Source: Pseudomonas mendocina
GTDB taxonomy: Bacteria > Pseudomonadota > Gammaproteobacteria > Pseudomonadales > Pseudomonadaceae
Direction of reading: 5' to 3'
Assembly: GCF_003008615.1 (NCBI RefSeq)
Contig: NZ_CP027657.1
Span: 1,860,001-1,924,000 of the forward strand
Length of the DNA stretch: 64,000 bases
Positions 19,488-30,510 of this stretch are shown here, piece by piece. Made by a program: the position numbers and the translations under genes. Numbering within the stretch: the first letter of the stretch is position 1; each line of letters opens with the position of its first letter. The notes beneath the pieces are model-generated. The model was not told the origin of the DNA. It worked only from the letters and a program-made list of their open reading frames with translations, and searched no databases.

Positions 19488-20182
19488 CCGACCAGCAGGA
19501 TTCTCCCAAGCCGCTCGACTCGGAAACGGTCGCAGCTTATCTGCGCCTGCATCCGGAGTTCTTCATCGATCACGATGAGCTGATTCCCGAGCTGCGCATT
19601 CCGCACCAGCGCGGCGATACCGTGTCGCTGGTAGAGCGTCAGGTCAAACTGCTGCGCGAACGCAACATCGAGATGCGTCATCGCCTCGGCCAATTGATGG
19701 ACGTGGCGCGTGACAACGACCGCCTGTTCGACAAGACCCGCCGCCTGGTGCTCGACCTGCTCGATGCAGGCAGCCTGGAAGAGGTGGTCGGCGCCGTGGA
19801 AGACAGCCTGCGCCATGAGTTTCAGGTGCCCTTCGTCGGCTTGATCCTGTTCAGCGACAACAAGTTGCCGGTGGGCCGCTCGGTCAGTTCGGCCGAGGCA
19901 CATCAGCAGATCGGCGGCCTGATCAGCGGCGGCAAGACCATCTGCGGGGTATTACGCCCGCATGAGCTGGAATTCCTGTTCGGCGCCGAAGAAGCCGGCA
20001 AGGTCGGCTCTGCTGCCGTCGTCAGCCTCACTCACCAGGGTCTGCATGGCGTACTGGCCATCGGCAGCGCCGATCCACAGCATTACAAGAGCTCGCTCGG
20101 CACGCTGTTCCTCGGTTACATCGCCGAAGTGCTGGCACGCGTGCTGCCGAGCTTCGCCACGCCGCTGCGCTCGGTACGCTAG
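19484..20182 (+). CDS. DUF484 family protein (GAF-like)
   Basis: 232 residues. The N-terminal part [35 protein letters not shown] is diagnostic of DUF484, followed by a coiled helix and a GAF-like domain (about 100-225). It is always found between dapF and xerC in pseudomonads; the function is unknown. It starts inside the dapF stop (ATGA). Confidence 0.93.
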   Translation: MTDQQDSPKPLDSETVAAYLRLHPEFFIDHDELIPELRIPHQRGDTVSLVERQVKLLRERNIEMRHRLGQLMDVARDNDRLFDKTRRLVLDLLDAGSLEEVVGAVEDSLRHEFQVPFVGLILFSDNKLPVGRSVSSAEAHQQIGGLISGGKTICGVLRPHELEFLFGAEEAGKVGSAAVVSLTHQGLHGVLAIGSADPQHYKSSLGTLFLGYIAEVLARVLPSFATPLRSVR

Positions 20183-20257
20183 AAGCCGTCCGAGACTGTT
20201 CTTAACGCCATGATCGCAACGCAGGCTGTTTTCCAACTGCCTGCCAGAGCGTGTAGG

Positions 20258-20281
20258 GTGGATGGCGCAACGCTCATCCAC
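20258..20281. repeat. Short inverted repeat before xerC
   Basis: GTGGATG (20258-20264) and CATCCAC (20275-20281) flank GCGCAACGCT, preceded by TAGG. It resembles other GTAGGGTGGAT-type intergenic units. It covers the alternative ATG at 20262, which is one reason to prefer the GTG start of xerC. Confidence 0.5.
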
Positions 20282-20306
20282 TATCGGCCCGCGCGGAGCC
20301 CGGCAC

Positions 20307-21209
20307 GTGACACTTGAAGCCAACCTTGAAGCCTATATCGAATACCTGCGCCGCGAGCGCCAGGTATCGCCGCACACACTCGACGGCTATCGGCGTGATC
20401 TCGGCAAGGTGCTGGCCTTCTGCGAGGCGGAAGGATTGAAAGACTGGGCAGCGCTGGACACTCGCAACCTGCGCCGGCTGGTCGCTCGCCTGCATCAGCA
20501 AGGCCTGGCCAGCCGTAGCCTGGCCCGCCTGCTCTCGGCCACCCGCGGACTGTATCAGTACCTGCTGCGCGAGGGCCTGTGCCGCCATGACCCGGCTACC
20601 GGCCTCAGCCCACCGAAACGCGAACGACGTCTGCCGCGCACCCTGGACGCCGACCGCAGCGCACAACTGCTCGACGGCGCAGTAGAGGACGACTTCATCG
20701 CCCGCCGCGATCAGGCCATGCTCGAACTGTTCTATTCCTCCGGGCTGCGCCTATCTGAACTGGTCGGCCTCGACCTCGACGGCCTCGACCTCGCCGCCGG
20801 CCTGGTACGCGTGCGCGGCAAAGGCAACAAGGTGCGCGAACTGCCAGTCGGCAGCATGGCGCGCCAGGCGCTGGAACAATGGCTGGCGCTGCGCAAGCTG
20901 GCCAATCCTGGCGACGGCGCGGTGTTCATCAGCCAGCAGGGACGCCGCCTCGGCCCTCGCGCCGTGCAGCTGCGGGTGCGCCAGGCCGGCGTACGCGAAC
21001 TGGGCCAGCACCTGCATCCACACATGCTGCGGCACAGCTTCGCCAGTCATATGCTGGAGTCCTCGCAGGATCTGCGCGCGGTGCAGGAGTTACTCGGCCA
21101 TGCCGATATCGCCACCACGCAAATCTACACTCACCTGGATTTCCAGCACCTGGCCAACGTCTACGACCAGGCCCATCCGCGTGCCAAGCGCAAAGGCGGT
21201 TCCGAATGA
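20307..21209 (+). CDS. xerC: Tyrosine recombinase XerC
   Basis: 300 residues. Resolves chromosome dimers at dif with XerD. Catalytic residues by eye: R148 (SSGLRLSEL), K172, H239-x-x-R242 in [11 protein letters not shown]265 ([10 protein letters not shown]) and nucleophile Y274 (QIYTHLD). The GTG at 20307 has GGAG nearby and gives the usual length; the upstream ATG lies inside a repeat. Its 3' end overlaps the HAD gene (ATGA). Confidence 0.96.
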   Translation: MTLEANLEAYIEYLRRERQVSPHTLDGYRRDLGKVLAFCEAEGLKDWAALDTRNLRRLVARLHQQGLASRSLARLLSATRGLYQYLLREGLCRHDPATGLSPPKRERRLPRTLDADRSAQLLDGAVEDDFIARRDQAMLELFYSSGLRLSELVGLDLDGLDLAAGLVRVRGKGNKVRELPVGSMARQALEQWLALRKLANPGDGAVFISQQGRRLGPRAVQLRVRQAGVRELGQHLHPHMLRHSFASHMLESSQDLRAVQELLGHADIATTQIYTHLDFQHLANVYDQAHPRAKRKGGSE

Positions 21210-21907
21210 GCATTGAACTGATCACCTTCGACCTCGATGACACCCTGTGGGACGTCAGCCCGGTGATGCAGGACGCCGAAGCGGCGCTGCGCAACTGGCT
21301 GGCCCTGCACGCCCCTCGCCTCGGCGCCGTGCCGGTCGAGCACCTGTGGCAGATCCGCAGCGGCCTGCTGGACGCAGAACCGATGCTCAAGCATCGCCTC
21401 AGCGAACTGCGCCGGCGCATTCTCTTCCATGCTCTGGAGGGCGCGGGTTATTCCCATGACGAGGCACTGGCACTGGCCGAAGCCGGCTTTCAGGTCTTCC
21501 TCAGCGCTCGTCACCAGGTCGAACTGTTCGCCGAGGTGCACCCGACACTGGAAGCGCTCGCCGAGCGCTTCATGCTCGGCGTGATCACCAACGGCAATGC
21601 CGATGTGCGCCGTCTGGGCCTGTCGGAGTATTTCCGGTTCGCGCTGTGCGCCGAAGAACTGGGGATCGGCAAACCCGACCCGAAACCCTTTCGCGAAGCG
21701 CTCAGCCGCGCAGGCGGCATTGCTGCCGAGCGAGCCGTGCACATCGGCGATCACCCCAGCGACGACATTGCCGGCGCCCAGGCAGCCGGGATGCGCGCGA
21801 TCTGGTTCAACCCGCAAGGACGAACCTGGGACGCCGATACGCTGCCCGACGCGCAGATTGGCAGCCTGGCCGAGCTACCAGCGCTGCTCGCTAGCTGGAC
21901 GCGCTAA
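21206..21907 (+). CDS. HAD superfamily hydrolase (YigB-like)
   Basis: 233 residues. HAD motif I is FDLDDTLWD (8-16), motif II is ITNGNAD, motif III the K of GKPDPKPF, and motif IV is [13 protein letters not shown]. The layout matches YigB-type phosphatases (FMN/5-amino-6-ribitylamino-uracil phosphate phosphatases). Like yigB in E. coli, it directly follows xerC. The substrate is not provable from sequence. Confidence 0.92.
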   Translation: MSIELITFDLDDTLWDVSPVMQDAEAALRNWLALHAPRLGAVPVEHLWQIRSGLLDAEPMLKHRLSELRRRILFHALEGAGYSHDEALALAEAGFQVFLSARHQVELFAEVHPTLEALAERFMLGVITNGNADVRRLGLSEYFRFALCAEELGIGKPDPKPFREALSRAGGIAAERAVHIGDHPSDDIAGAQAAGMRAIWFNPQGRTWDADTLPDAQIGSLAELPALLASWTR

Positions 21908-21911
21908 CGCC

Positions 21912-21977
21912 CGTAGGGTGCGCTGCGCGCACCGCCTGATACACGAACAAGATCAGTGCGCACGGCGCACCCTATGC
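21912..21977. repeat. Imperfect inverted repeat (REP-like)
   Basis: TAGGGTGCGC (21914-21923) pairs with GCGCACCCTA (21965-21974). Inner GTGCGC/GCGCAC motifs suggest several alternative stems. It directly follows the HAD gene and may double as a transcript end. Confidence 0.55.
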
Positions 21978-22072
21978 CGTACCGCGATACGCGTTGATCG
22001 CGGCCACAAAAAATCGCCGGGAGTGATTTTGCGCAAGCCCCGAAGGGGTGAGGCACAGGGATGTGCTGAGCA

Positions 22073-22098
22073 CAAAAAACCCGCCAAATTGGCGGGTT
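22073..22098 (-). terminator. Terminator of sutA
   Basis: AACCCGCC/GGCGGGTT arms (8 bp) with a 5-nt loop. On the minus strand the stem is followed by a T-run (complement of 22074-22079). It ends the sutA transcript 19 nt after the stop. Confidence 0.88.
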
Positions 22099-22116
22099 CT
22101 CTGCAGCATACCGTCC

Positions 22117-22437
22117 TCAGATGGGGCGGCTGCCGTATTTGCTATCGGGCTTCTTGGGCGGGTCGGCAACCACATTGGGTTCGACCTCCTGCACCTTGCC
22201 GCCGCGCGAGAGGAATTCCTCCATCGCCTTGGCCAGCGCATCACGCTCCTTCTGCTTGGCTTCGATGCTCGGCAACTCGTCGACTTCGACCGCTTTTGCC
22301 TTGCTCTTCTTGCCAGTAGCTACGACTTCGCCGTCGCCATCGTCGCTGCTGTCACCGTCGTCGGCAGCAGCCAGCTCCTCGCCGTCGTCCTCGTCAGCCC
22401 CTTCCAGATCGTCTTGTTCCAGGTCTTCGTCGCTCAT
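22117..22437 (-). CDS. sutA: SutA, RNA polymerase-binding growth-arrest factor
   Basis: 106 residues: a strongly acidic disordered N-terminus (MSDEDLEQDDLEGADEDDGEELAAADDG...), a central helix (PSIEAKQKERDALAKAMEEFLSRGG) and a basic C-terminal tail ending in SKYGSRPI. This closely matches P. aeruginosa SutA as I remember it. SutA binds RNA polymerase and boosts expression of ribosomal and other genes in slow growth. The start at 22437 removes four unsupported codons. Confidence 0.93.
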   Translation of the reverse strand: MSDEDLEQDDLEGADEDDGEELAAADDGDSSDDGDGEVVATGKKSKAKAVEVDELPSIEAKQKERDALAKAMEEFLSRGGKVQEVEPNVVADPPKKPDSKYGSRPI

Positions 22438-22514
22438 GTTCAACCTCATGACTTGCGAAAAGCAGGTTAGTTATAGACCAGTCGCGCAGGCTTCACTGCC
22501 CGACCGGAAAAAAT

Positions 22515-22940
22515 TCAAATAGCCTCGCCATGCAGGGTCGCCACCACTCGCCGAGCGCCGCCTTGATCACGGTGCTCACCGAGGTAAATCCCCTGCCAGG
22601 TACCCAGGGCCAACTGTCCATCCTGTATCGGCAGTTGCAGCTGAAACCCCAGCAGACTGCCTTTGAAATGTGCCGGCAGATCGTCCGGCCCTTCGTAATC
22701 GTGTTCGTACCCCGCGTCGCCTTGCGGCACCAAGCGATTGAAGAATCGCTCGAAATCGCGTCGCACCGCAGGATCGGCATTCTCGTTGACCGTCAGCGAG
22801 GCCGAAGTGTGCTGGAGCCAGAGGTGTAAAAGACCCACTCGCACCTGTTGCAGTTCCGGTAGTGCGGCGAGGATTTCCTCGGTTATCAGATGAAATCCCC
22901 GACTCCGTGGACGCAAGGTCAGAGTCCGTTGCCACCACAT
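22515..22940 (-). CDS. YjbQ family secondary thiamine-phosphate synthase-like protein
   Basis: 141 residues of the UPF0047/YjbQ family. Signature blocks are [30 protein letters not shown] and the C-terminal [28 protein letters not shown]. coli YjbQ has weak thiamine phosphate synthase activity; the physiological role is unsettled. Start MWWQRTLTL at 22940 matches the family. Confidence 0.93.
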   Translation of the reverse strand: MWWQRTLTLRPRSRGFHLITEEILAALPELQQVRVGLLHLWLQHTSASLTVNENADPAVRRDFERFFNRLVPQGDAGYEHDYEGPDDLPAHFKGSLLGFQLQLPIQDGQLALGTWQGIYLGEHRDQGGARRVVATLHGEAI

Positions 22941-22996
22941 CGTCGTATCTCCTGCAGACTTCAGCGCGCGCATTCTAACGCGCTATCAGAAAAAGC

Positions 22997-23020
22997 AAAG
23001 GGCGCCAAAAGGCGCCCTTT
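22997..23020 (-). terminator. Terminator of the glnK-amtB-amtB operon
   Basis: Perfect 10-bp arms AAAGGGCGCC/GGCGCCCTTT with a 4-nt loop, followed on the minus strand by TTTGCTTTTT. It lies 18 nt after the second ammonium transporter gene. Confidence 0.9.
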
Positions 23021-23037
23021 ACATTTACCAGCAGCGC

Positions 23038-24294
23038 TTATTTCTTGTTGCTGGTGAACTCCGGGTAGGCTTCCATGCCGCACTCGACCAGATCCACGCC
23101 TTCGTACTCTTCCTCTTCGCTGACACGCAAGCCAACGACGGCCTTGATGATGCCCCAGATGATCAGGCTGGCACCGAAGACCCAGGCGAATACGCTGACG
23201 ATACCCAGCAGTTGAGCGCCCAGGCTGGCATCAGGATTGGTCAGACAGACCGCCAGGGTGCCCCAGATACCGACCACGCCGTGTACCGAGATGGCGCCGA
23301 CCGGGTCGTCGATCTTGATCTTGTCGAAGCCGAGGATGGCGAACACCACCAGCACACCACCAACACCACCGATCAGGGTGGCTTGCAGGGCAGTCGGGGT
23401 CAGCGGCTCGGCGGTGATGGCGACCAGACCAGCCAGTGCACCGTTGATGGCCATGGTCAGGTCAGCCTTGCCGAACAGCAGGCGGGCCACGATCAGCGCA
23501 GCGACCAGACCACCGGCAGCGGCCATGTTGGTGTTGACGAATACCTGAGCGACGGCGTTGGCGTCTTCGATGGTGCTCATCTTCAGCTGCGAACCGCCGT
23601 TGAAGCCGAACCAGCCCATCCACAGGATGAACATGCCCAGGGTAGCCAGCGGCAGGTTGGCGCCGGGAATGGCGTTGACCTGGCCATTGGAACCGTACTT
23701 GCCTTTACGCGGGCCCAGCAGCAGGACACCAGCCAGAGCAGCGGAAGCGCCAGCCAGGTGAACGACGGTGGAACCGGCAAAGTCCAGGAAACCCGCTTCG
23801 TTGAGGAAGCCGCTGCCCCATTTCCAGTAGCCCTGAACCGGGTAGATGAAGGCAGTCATCACCATCGCGAAGGCGATGAAGGGCCACAGTTTCATGCGCT
23901 CGGCGACGGCACCGGAGACGATCGACATGCAAGTCGCGGCGAACACGATCTGGAAGAAGAAATCAGCACGAGCGGCGTAGTAAGGCGCGTCGTCACCACC
24001 GGCCAGAACGGCATCGACGCTGTTCTCATCGCCAATCAGGAAGCCCAGGCTCGGCAGGATGCCGCCCTCGGGGCTGGAATACATGATGTAGTAGCCGACC
24101 AGCAGGTACATGATGCAGGCGGTGGCGAACAGGGCCACGTTCTTGACCAGAATCTCGGTGGTGTTCTTGGAGCGGACAAGTCCGGCTTCGAGCATGGCGA
24201 AGCCTGCCGCCATCCACATCACCAGGGCACCGCAAATTACAAAGTAGAAGGTATCGAAGCCGTACTGCAATGCAGTCAATGCTGTGTTATCCAT
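23038..24294 (-). CDS. Ammonium transporter (second, downstream copy)
   Basis: 418 residues, Amt/Rh family with 11 membrane helices and no cleavable signal. The pore histidines lie in STVVHLAGASAALAG and AISVHGVVGIWGTL. The family signature DFAGSTVVH is present, and the tail GLRVSEEEEYEGVDLVECGMEAYPEF is the PII-contacting C-terminus. It lies 111 nt downstream of another amt gene and differs clearly from it, so this is a divergent paralogue rather than a recent duplicate. Confidence 0.95.
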   Translation of the reverse strand: MDNTALTALQYGFDTFYFVICGALVMWMAAGFAMLEAGLVRSKNTTEILVKNVALFATACIMYLLVGYYIMYSSPEGGILPSLGFLIGDENSVDAVLAGGDDAPYYAARADFFFQIVFAATCMSIVSGAVAERMKLWPFIAFAMVMTAFIYPVQGYWKWGSGFLNEAGFLDFAGSTVVHLAGASAALAGVLLLGPRKGKYGSNGQVNAIPGANLPLATLGMFILWMGWFGFNGGSQLKMSTIEDANAVAQVFVNTNMAAAGGLVAALIVARLLFGKADLTMAINGALAGLVAITAEPLTPTALQATLIGGVGGVLVVFAILGFDKIKIDDPVGAISVHGVVGIWGTLAVCLTNPDASLGAQLLGIVSVFAWVFGASLIIWGIIKAVVGLRVSEEEEYEGVDLVECGMEAYPEFTSNKK

Positions 24295-24341
24295 TTTTCA
24301 CCTCTTGCCGGAGCGCTTTATTGATGCGCTATTCGGTCGAG

Positions 24342-24364
24342 GCGCCCGGGTTGGCTCCGGGCGC
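24342..24364. terminator. Hairpin between the two ammonium transporter genes
   Basis: Perfect 8-bp GC-rich arms GCGCCCGG/CCGGGCGC with a 7-nt loop. No T-run follows on the minus strand, so it may attenuate or process the transcript rather than end it. Confidence 0.4.
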
Positions 24365-24405
24365 ACTCCGTGTGCTTCAGGCCTGCCAGCGACAGGCCCA
24401 CGTAC

Positions 24406-25722
24406 TTACAGGATGTAGCCACGCTCGTTGTGCTGAGCCAGGTCGAGGCCGACCGACTCTTCTTCTTCGGTGACACGCAGCCCCATGACCACGTCGATGA
24501 CCTTGAGGATCACGAAGGTGACGATGGTGGTGTAGATCACGGTGAAGGCCACGCCCTTGAACTGAATCCACAGTTGCAGGCCGATGTTATCCACCTCACC
24601 GAAGCCACCCAGGGCCGGCGCGGCGAAGATGCCGGTCAGCAGGGCACCGACGATGCCACCCACGCCATGCACGCCGAAGACGTCCAGGGAGTCGTCGTAG
24701 CCGAGCTTGCGTTTCAGGCTGGTGGCGCAGACGAAGCAGATCACGCCGGAGGCCAGACCGATGACCAGCGCACCTACCGGGCCGACGGTGCCGGCAGCCG
24801 GGGTGATGGCGACCAGACCGGCAACCACGCCGGAGGCGATACCCAGGGCGCTCGGTTTGCCGTGGCTGATCCACTCGGCGAACATCCAGCCCAGAGCGGC
24901 GGCGGCGGTGGCGATCTGGGTAACCAGCATGGCCATGCCAGCGGTGCCGTCAGCGGCGGCAGCGGAGCCGGCGTTGAAGCCGAACCAGCCGACCCAGAGC
25001 ATCGCAGCACCGATCAGGGTGTAACCGAGGTTGTGCGGCGCCATGGCCACGCTCGGGTAACCCTTGCGCTTGCCGAGCATGATGCAAGCCACCAGGCCAG
25101 CGATACCGGCATTGATGTGCACCACGGTGCCACCGGCGAAGTCGAGTACGCCCCAGTCCCACATCAGAGCACCATCACCGCCCCAAACCATGTGGGCGAT
25201 CGGTGCATAGACCAGGGTGAACCAGACGGCCATGAACACCAGCATCGCGGAGAACTTCATGCGCTCAGCGAAGGCCCCGACGATCAGGGCCGGAGTGATG
25301 ATGGCGAAAGTCATCTGGAAGGTGACGAACACGCTTTCCGGGAACGCCGCCGTCAACGATTCCTTGGTCAGATTACCCAGGAACATGTTGCCCAGGCCGC
25401 CCACGAAGGAACTGAAGTTGGTGACGCCAGCTTCCATTCCGGTGGTGTCGAAGGCCAGGCTGTAGCCGTAGGCGAACCACAGGATGCTCATCAGAGCGGT
25501 AATGGCGAAGCACTGCATCATCACCGACAGGACGTTCTTGGAACGCACCATGCCAGCGTAGAACAGGGCCAGGCCCGGAATGGTCATGAACAGAACCAGC
25601 GCGGTGGCGGTCAGCATCCAAGCTGTGTCACCGGAATTCAGCGTCGCTTCCTCAGCCATGGCTAGGCCGGGGGAAAGCAGAGACAAAAGGGCTCCAAGCC
25701 CTGCGATTTTTCGCAGAGTCAT
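24406..25722 (-). CDS. amtB: Ammonium transporter AmtB
   Basis: 438 residues. A signal peptide (MTLRKIAGLGALLSLLSPGLAMA) precedes 11 membrane helices, as in E. coli AmtB. Pore histidines lie in GGTVVHINAGIAGLV and FGVHGVGGIVGALLTG. The C-terminal tail GLRVTEEEESVGLDLAQHNERGYIL is the GlnK-binding segment. It directly follows glnK (44 nt), the classic glnK-amtB pair. Confidence 0.97.
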   Translation of the reverse strand: MTLRKIAGLGALLSLLSPGLAMAEEATLNSGDTAWMLTATALVLFMTIPGLALFYAGMVRSKNVLSVMMQCFAITALMSILWFAYGYSLAFDTTGMEAGVTNFSSFVGGLGNMFLGNLTKESLTAAFPESVFVTFQMTFAIITPALIVGAFAERMKFSAMLVFMAVWFTLVYAPIAHMVWGGDGALMWDWGVLDFAGGTVVHINAGIAGLVACIMLGKRKGYPSVAMAPHNLGYTLIGAAMLWVGWFGFNAGSAAAADGTAGMAMLVTQIATAAAALGWMFAEWISHGKPSALGIASGVVAGLVAITPAAGTVGPVGALVIGLASGVICFVCATSLKRKLGYDDSLDVFGVHGVGGIVGALLTGIFAAPALGGFGEVDNIGLQLWIQFKGVAFTVIYTTIVTFVILKVIDVVMGLRVTEEEESVGLDLAQHNERGYIL

Positions 25723-25766
25723 GATTTAACTCCTGGGACGATTCTGGGGGTGGGGCGGCGTTGGGC

Positions 25767-26513
<747 letters not shown>

Positions 26514-26771
26514 ATGCTCCCGCCCAAAGCTCTGCTCGACACCCTCAGTAGCCACGCCTCGCGCCTGTTCAGTGGCGACAGCCCACTTCCTCGCGCCGAA
26601 CTGGAAGCCCAGTTCAAGGCCCTGCTGCAGAGTGGCTTCAGCAAGCTCGATCTGGTCAGCCGGGATGAGTTCGATAGCCAGATGGTGGTTCTGGCCCGCA
26701 CTCGCGCCCGCCTCGAGGCGCTGGAAGCCAAGGTCGCCGAATTGGAAGCCAAGCTCACCGCGGCAGACTAA
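26514..26771 (+). CDS. ubiK: Ubiquinone biosynthesis accessory factor UbiK
   Basis: 85 residues, BMFP/YqiC family. A short N-terminal helix (PPKALLDTLSSHASRLF) is followed by a C-terminal trimeric coiled coil (LARTRARLEALEAKVAELEAKL). UbiK helps UbiJ and the Ubi complex in aerobic ubiquinone synthesis. The start MLPPKALLD is canonical; the open upstream extension is not. Confidence 0.92.
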   Translation: MLPPKALLDTLSSHASRLFSGDSPLPRAELEAQFKALLQSGFSKLDLVSRDEFDSQMVVLARTRARLEALEAKVAELEAKLTAAD

Positions 26772-26779
26772 GGTTTGTT

Positions 26780-26830
26780 GTAGGAGCGGCTTCAGCCACG
26801 AACAGGCTTCGAAGCTGAAGCCGCTCCTGC
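26780..26830. repeat. REP-like inverted repeat (GGAGCGGCTTCAGC type)
   Basis: A 17-nt arm at 26780-26796 (GTAGGAGCGGCTTCAGC) pairs with 26814-26830 with a single mismatch. It belongs to the same sequence family as the larger pair at 58242-58307 (GGAGGGGCTTTAGC type), common in Pseudomonas as REPs. It lies between ubiK and comM. Confidence 0.8.
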
Positions 26831-26861
26831 AGGCACTGCCCCACCTGATCAAGGAGTGATC

Positions 26862-28355
26862 ATGTCCCTGGCGATAGTCCACAGCCGCGCCCAGGTCGGC
26901 GTCGAAGCACCGACCGTCACCGTCGAGGCGCACCTGGCCAACGGCCTGCCATCCCTGACGTTGGTGGGCCTGCCGGAGACGGCGGTCAAGGAAAGCAAGG
27001 ATCGCGTGCGCAGCGCCATCCTCAATGCCGCTTTCGAGTTTCCCAGCAAACGCATCACATTGAATCTGGCACCGGCTGATCTGCCGAAAGACGGCGGTCG
27101 CTTCGACCTCGCCATCGCCTTGGGTATCCTCGCCGCCAGCGGCCAGGTGCCTGCTCAGTCACTGGACGAATACGAGTGCCTCGGCGAACTGGCGCTGTCC
27201 GGCGCAGTGCGCCCAGTGCAGGGTGTATTACCAGCCGCCCTGGCAGCACGTGCAGCCGGGCGCACCCTGTTGGTGCCGCAGGCCAATGCCGAAGAGGCCA
27301 GCCTGGCCTCGGGCTTGAAGGTGATTGCCATCGAGCATCTGCTGCAGATCGCCGCGCACCTCAACGGCAGTGCCCCACTCGAGCCCTATGCGGCACAAGG
27401 TCTGCTCCGGCAGAGCCTGCCCTATCCGGATCTGGCCGAAGTACAGGGGCAACTGGCTGCCAAACGTGCGCTGCTGGTGGCCGCCGCGGGCTCGCACAAC
27501 CTGTTGCTCAGCGGCCCGCCCGGTACCGGCAAGACGCTGCTGGCCAGCCGCCTGCCCGGCCTGCTGCCACCGCTGGACGAAGACGAGGCACTGCAGGTCG
27601 CCGCGATTCACTCGGTGGCCAGTCATACGCCGCTGCAACACTGGCCGCAGCGGCCTTTTCGTACCCCCCACCATAGCGCTTCCGGGCCAGCACTGGTCGG
27701 CGGTGGCAGTCGCCCACAGCCTGGTGAAATCACATTGGCCCACAAGGGTATTTTGTTTCTCGATGAGCTGCCGGAATTCGATAGAAAAGTGCTCGAGGTG
27801 CTGCGCGAACCGCTGGAAAGCGGTCATATCGTCATCGCCCGGGCGCGGGACAAGGTGCGCTTCCCGGCGCGTTTTCAGCTCGTTGCAGCGATGAACCCCT
27901 GCCCGTGCGGTTATCTCGGCGACCCGAGCAATCGCTGTCGCTGCACGCCCGAGCAGATCCAGCGCTATCGCGCCAAACTGTCCGGGCCACTGCTGGATCG
28001 CATCGACCTGCACCTGACGGTTGCCCGCGAGACGACGGCCTTGAATGCTCCGCCACAGGATGGTGAAAGCACTGCACAGGCGGCGGCCAAAGTGGCGCGG
28101 GCGCGTGAGCGGCAACTGCAGCGCCAGGGCGTGGCCAACGCCTTTCTCGACTTGCCGGGGCTACGTCAGCACTGCGCGCTGAGCGATACGGACCGCCAGT
28201 GGCTGGAAAGCGCCTGCGAGCGCCTGGGCCTGTCCCTGCGCGCCGCCCATCGTGTGCTCAAGGTCGCGCGCACCCTGGCCGACCTGGCGGAGGAGAAGCA
28301 CATCGCCCGTTCGCACCTGGCCGAAGCGTTGCAATACCGCCCCTCAACCAACTGA
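26862..28355 (+). CDS. comM: ComM/YifB family Mg-chelatase-like AAA+ ATPase
   Basis: 497 residues. An N-terminal Lon-like ChlI fold (1-180) precedes an AAA+ module with Walker A GPPGTGK (218-224) and Walker B ILFLDELPEFD. A Cys cluster MNPCPCGYLGDPSNRCRC and the C-terminal Mg_chelatase_C domain complete the family layout. ComM is a branch-migration helicase aiding integration of foreign DNA in transformation. ATG 26862 (MSLAIVHSRA) is canonical. Confidence 0.95.
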   Translation: MSLAIVHSRAQVGVEAPTVTVEAHLANGLPSLTLVGLPETAVKESKDRVRSAILNAAFEFPSKRITLNLAPADLPKDGGRFDLAIALGILAASGQVPAQSLDEYECLGELALSGAVRPVQGVLPAALAARAAGRTLLVPQANAEEASLASGLKVIAIEHLLQIAAHLNGSAPLEPYAAQGLLRQSLPYPDLAEVQGQLAAKRALLVAAAGSHNLLLSGPPGTGKTLLASRLPGLLPPLDEDEALQVAAIHSVASHTPLQHWPQRPFRTPHHSASGPALVGGGSRPQPGEITLAHKGILFLDELPEFDRKVLEVLREPLESGHIVIARARDKVRFPARFQLVAAMNPCPCGYLGDPSNRCRCTPEQIQRYRAKLSGPLLDRIDLHLTVARETTALNAPPQDGESTAQAAAKVARARERQLQRQGVANAFLDLPGLRQHCALSDTDRQWLESACERLGLSLRAAHRVLKVARTLADLAEEKHIARSHLAEALQYRPSTN

Positions 28356-28360
28356 GCAGC

Positions 28361-30337
28361 TCAGCGGAAGCGCTCGACCTCCTGTCTTAGCTGAGCGGCA
28401 AGGCGATCCAACTCGCGCGCGGTTTCGGCCAGGTTGGCCACCACCTCACGCTGCTCACCATTGGCCTGGGCGATGCTTTGCAGGTTGGAACTGAGCACGG
28501 TCGCGGTGCTGCTCTGCTCACTGGTAGCGGTGGTGATGGCGGCGAACTGCTCACCAGCCGCCTCGCTCTGCTCGCTGATCTGCGCCAGCGCTGACGCCAC
28601 CTTGGCGTTGCGCTCAAGACCGTCCTGCATCAGTTGCCGGCCCTGCTCCATGGTAGCGATGGCGCTGCTGGTCTCGCTCTGGATGCTGCCAATCATGGTG
28701 GAAATCTCGTTGGTCGCCTCGCGGGTGCGCCCGGCCAGGTTGCGCACTTCGTCGGCGACCACAGCAAAACCACGGCCCTGCTCACCAGCTCGCGCGGCCT
28801 CGATGGCGGCGTTGAGCGCCAGCAGGTTGGTCTGATCGGCAATCGCCGTGATCACGCTGACGATGCCGCCGATTTCCTGGGAGCGCTGGCCGAGGCCATT
28901 GACCACCTTCGAGGTCTGCTCCAGCGCCTCGGCAATCTGTACCAGCGCCTCGGAGGCCTGATCCATCGAGGTGCGACCGATACGGGTCTGCTGAGCGTTG
29001 TCGCTGGCCAGGCGCTCGGTGCTGCGCATGTTGTCGGCAATGTTCTGCGAGGTGGCACTGAACTCCTCCACCGCGCCAGCCATGCTGCTGATCTCGCCCG
29101 ATTGCTGATCGATACCCTGATAGGCATCGCGCGACAGCGTGGACATCGCCTGTGAGCGCGCGCTGACATCCTGGGCCGCGCTGCGAATACCCGCCACCAT
29201 GCTCGCCAGGGCTTCGCCCATGCGGTTGAAGCTGCGTGCCAGTTCACCGATCTCATCGTCGCTGGACTGTGCCATGCGCGCACCGAGATCACCGGCACCG
29301 AGCGCCTGGGCCTGCTGCACCAGATCGCCCAGCGGACGCAGTTTGCGCCGCAACAACCAGACCACGGCGATCACCGCCAGCAACAGGGTCAATGCACTGC
29401 CGATGGCGAGCTGGGTGCCGACATGCCAGGTGACGGCCTGGATTTCCTCGCGCGGCATGCTCGCCAGCACTGTCCAGGGGCCACCAGCAAAGGGCATGGC
29501 AACGCTATAGAACTCCTCGCGACCGTCAGTCCAGAAACCGCCCTTGCCGCTGTTGCCGATCAGCTCGGCGAGCGAATCGGGCAGGCTGCTCATCGCCATC
29601 GCACCGGCTGGCGCCACCAGCCACTTGCCCTGCTCGTCGAGCAGTGCCAGCGAGCCCGTGCTGCCGATGCGGAAGTCGGAGAGGTTACGCATCTGCAGGT
29701 TCTGCGCGTCGGTGTAGTCAAAGCCGACGAACAGCACCGCGATCACCCGTCCGCCGCTATCGCGCACCGGTGTGTACTGGGTCATGTAGAAGCGCTCGAA
29801 CAACAGCGCGCGCCCCACATAGCTTTGCCCGGCCAACAGGCGCTGGTAAGCGGGGTGTTGATGATCGAGCACGGTGCCAAGTGCGCGGGTACCGTCCTGC
29901 TTGGTCAGCGAGGTGGTAATGCGCACGAATTCTTCGCCATCACGCACGAATACCGTGGCAACACCTGCAGTCATGCGGGTGAAATCGTCGACTTCGCTGA
30001 ACTCGTTATTGAGTCGCGTCGCGCCCAGATAGAGCGCCGGAGTCTGCAGACTACCGACGGTGACACGCTCGTCGTTGCGCACCTGCAAGCCACCACTGAA
30101 GCGCTGCTCGAACAGCCCGGCCAGGCGCTGTGTGCTGTCACGCAGACTACCGTGGAAGGTATCGAGCTGATCGGCCAACAGGCGCGCCTCACTGCCCAGG
30201 TGCTCGGCACGAGTCACCAGGTTGGCATTGTTCAGTGAGCGCAGGGCGAACAGCGTGCTGACACTGATCAGCAACACCAGCATCAGCGCCAGGGCCACAG
30301 CCAGCTGCAGGGCGATGCGAGAACGAGGAGGGGTCAT
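28361..30337 (-). CDS. Methyl-accepting chemotaxis protein (Cache-type sensor)
   Basis: 658 residues. Membrane helix 1 (about 9-31), a large periplasmic Cache-like sensor (about 35-295; includes [29 protein letters not shown]), helix 2 (about 303-327), HAMP (328-382) and a signalling domain with the highly conserved tip [37 protein letters not shown]. There is no C-terminal CheR/CheB pentapeptide. The ligand is unknown. It is transcribed toward comM. Confidence 0.94.
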   Translation of the reverse strand: MTPPRSRIALQLAVALALMLVLLISVSTLFALRSLNNANLVTRAEHLGSEARLLADQLDTFHGSLRDSTQRLAGLFEQRFSGGLQVRNDERVTVGSLQTPALYLGATRLNNEFSEVDDFTRMTAGVATVFVRDGEEFVRITTSLTKQDGTRALGTVLDHQHPAYQRLLAGQSYVGRALLFERFYMTQYTPVRDSGGRVIAVLFVGFDYTDAQNLQMRNLSDFRIGSTGSLALLDEQGKWLVAPAGAMAMSSLPDSLAELIGNSGKGGFWTDGREEFYSVAMPFAGGPWTVLASMPREEIQAVTWHVGTQLAIGSALTLLLAVIAVVWLLRRKLRPLGDLVQQAQALGAGDLGARMAQSSDDEIGELARSFNRMGEALASMVAGIRSAAQDVSARSQAMSTLSRDAYQGIDQQSGEISSMAGAVEEFSATSQNIADNMRSTERLASDNAQQTRIGRTSMDQASEALVQIAEALEQTSKVVNGLGQRSQEIGGIVSVITAIADQTNLLALNAAIEAARAGEQGRGFAVVADEVRNLAGRTREATNEISTMIGSIQSETSSAIATMEQGRQLMQDGLERNAKVASALAQISEQSEAAGEQFAAITTATSEQSSTATVLSSNLQSIAQANGEQREVVANLAETARELDRLAAQLRQEVERFR

Positions 30338-30510
30338 CTAGGCCTCTCAAGGCCTGAGCAGGTGGCAGGCCGAACGGAACAGGGGATGAATGGGCCGAGT
30401 CATCATACGACCCAGGTCAAGGCGCGGCAGGATACCTGAGCAGTATGGTAGGTCAATTGACGGCTGCCGAATGGCCATCATTTATTATCAAAACCCATCT
30501 GCATTACCGT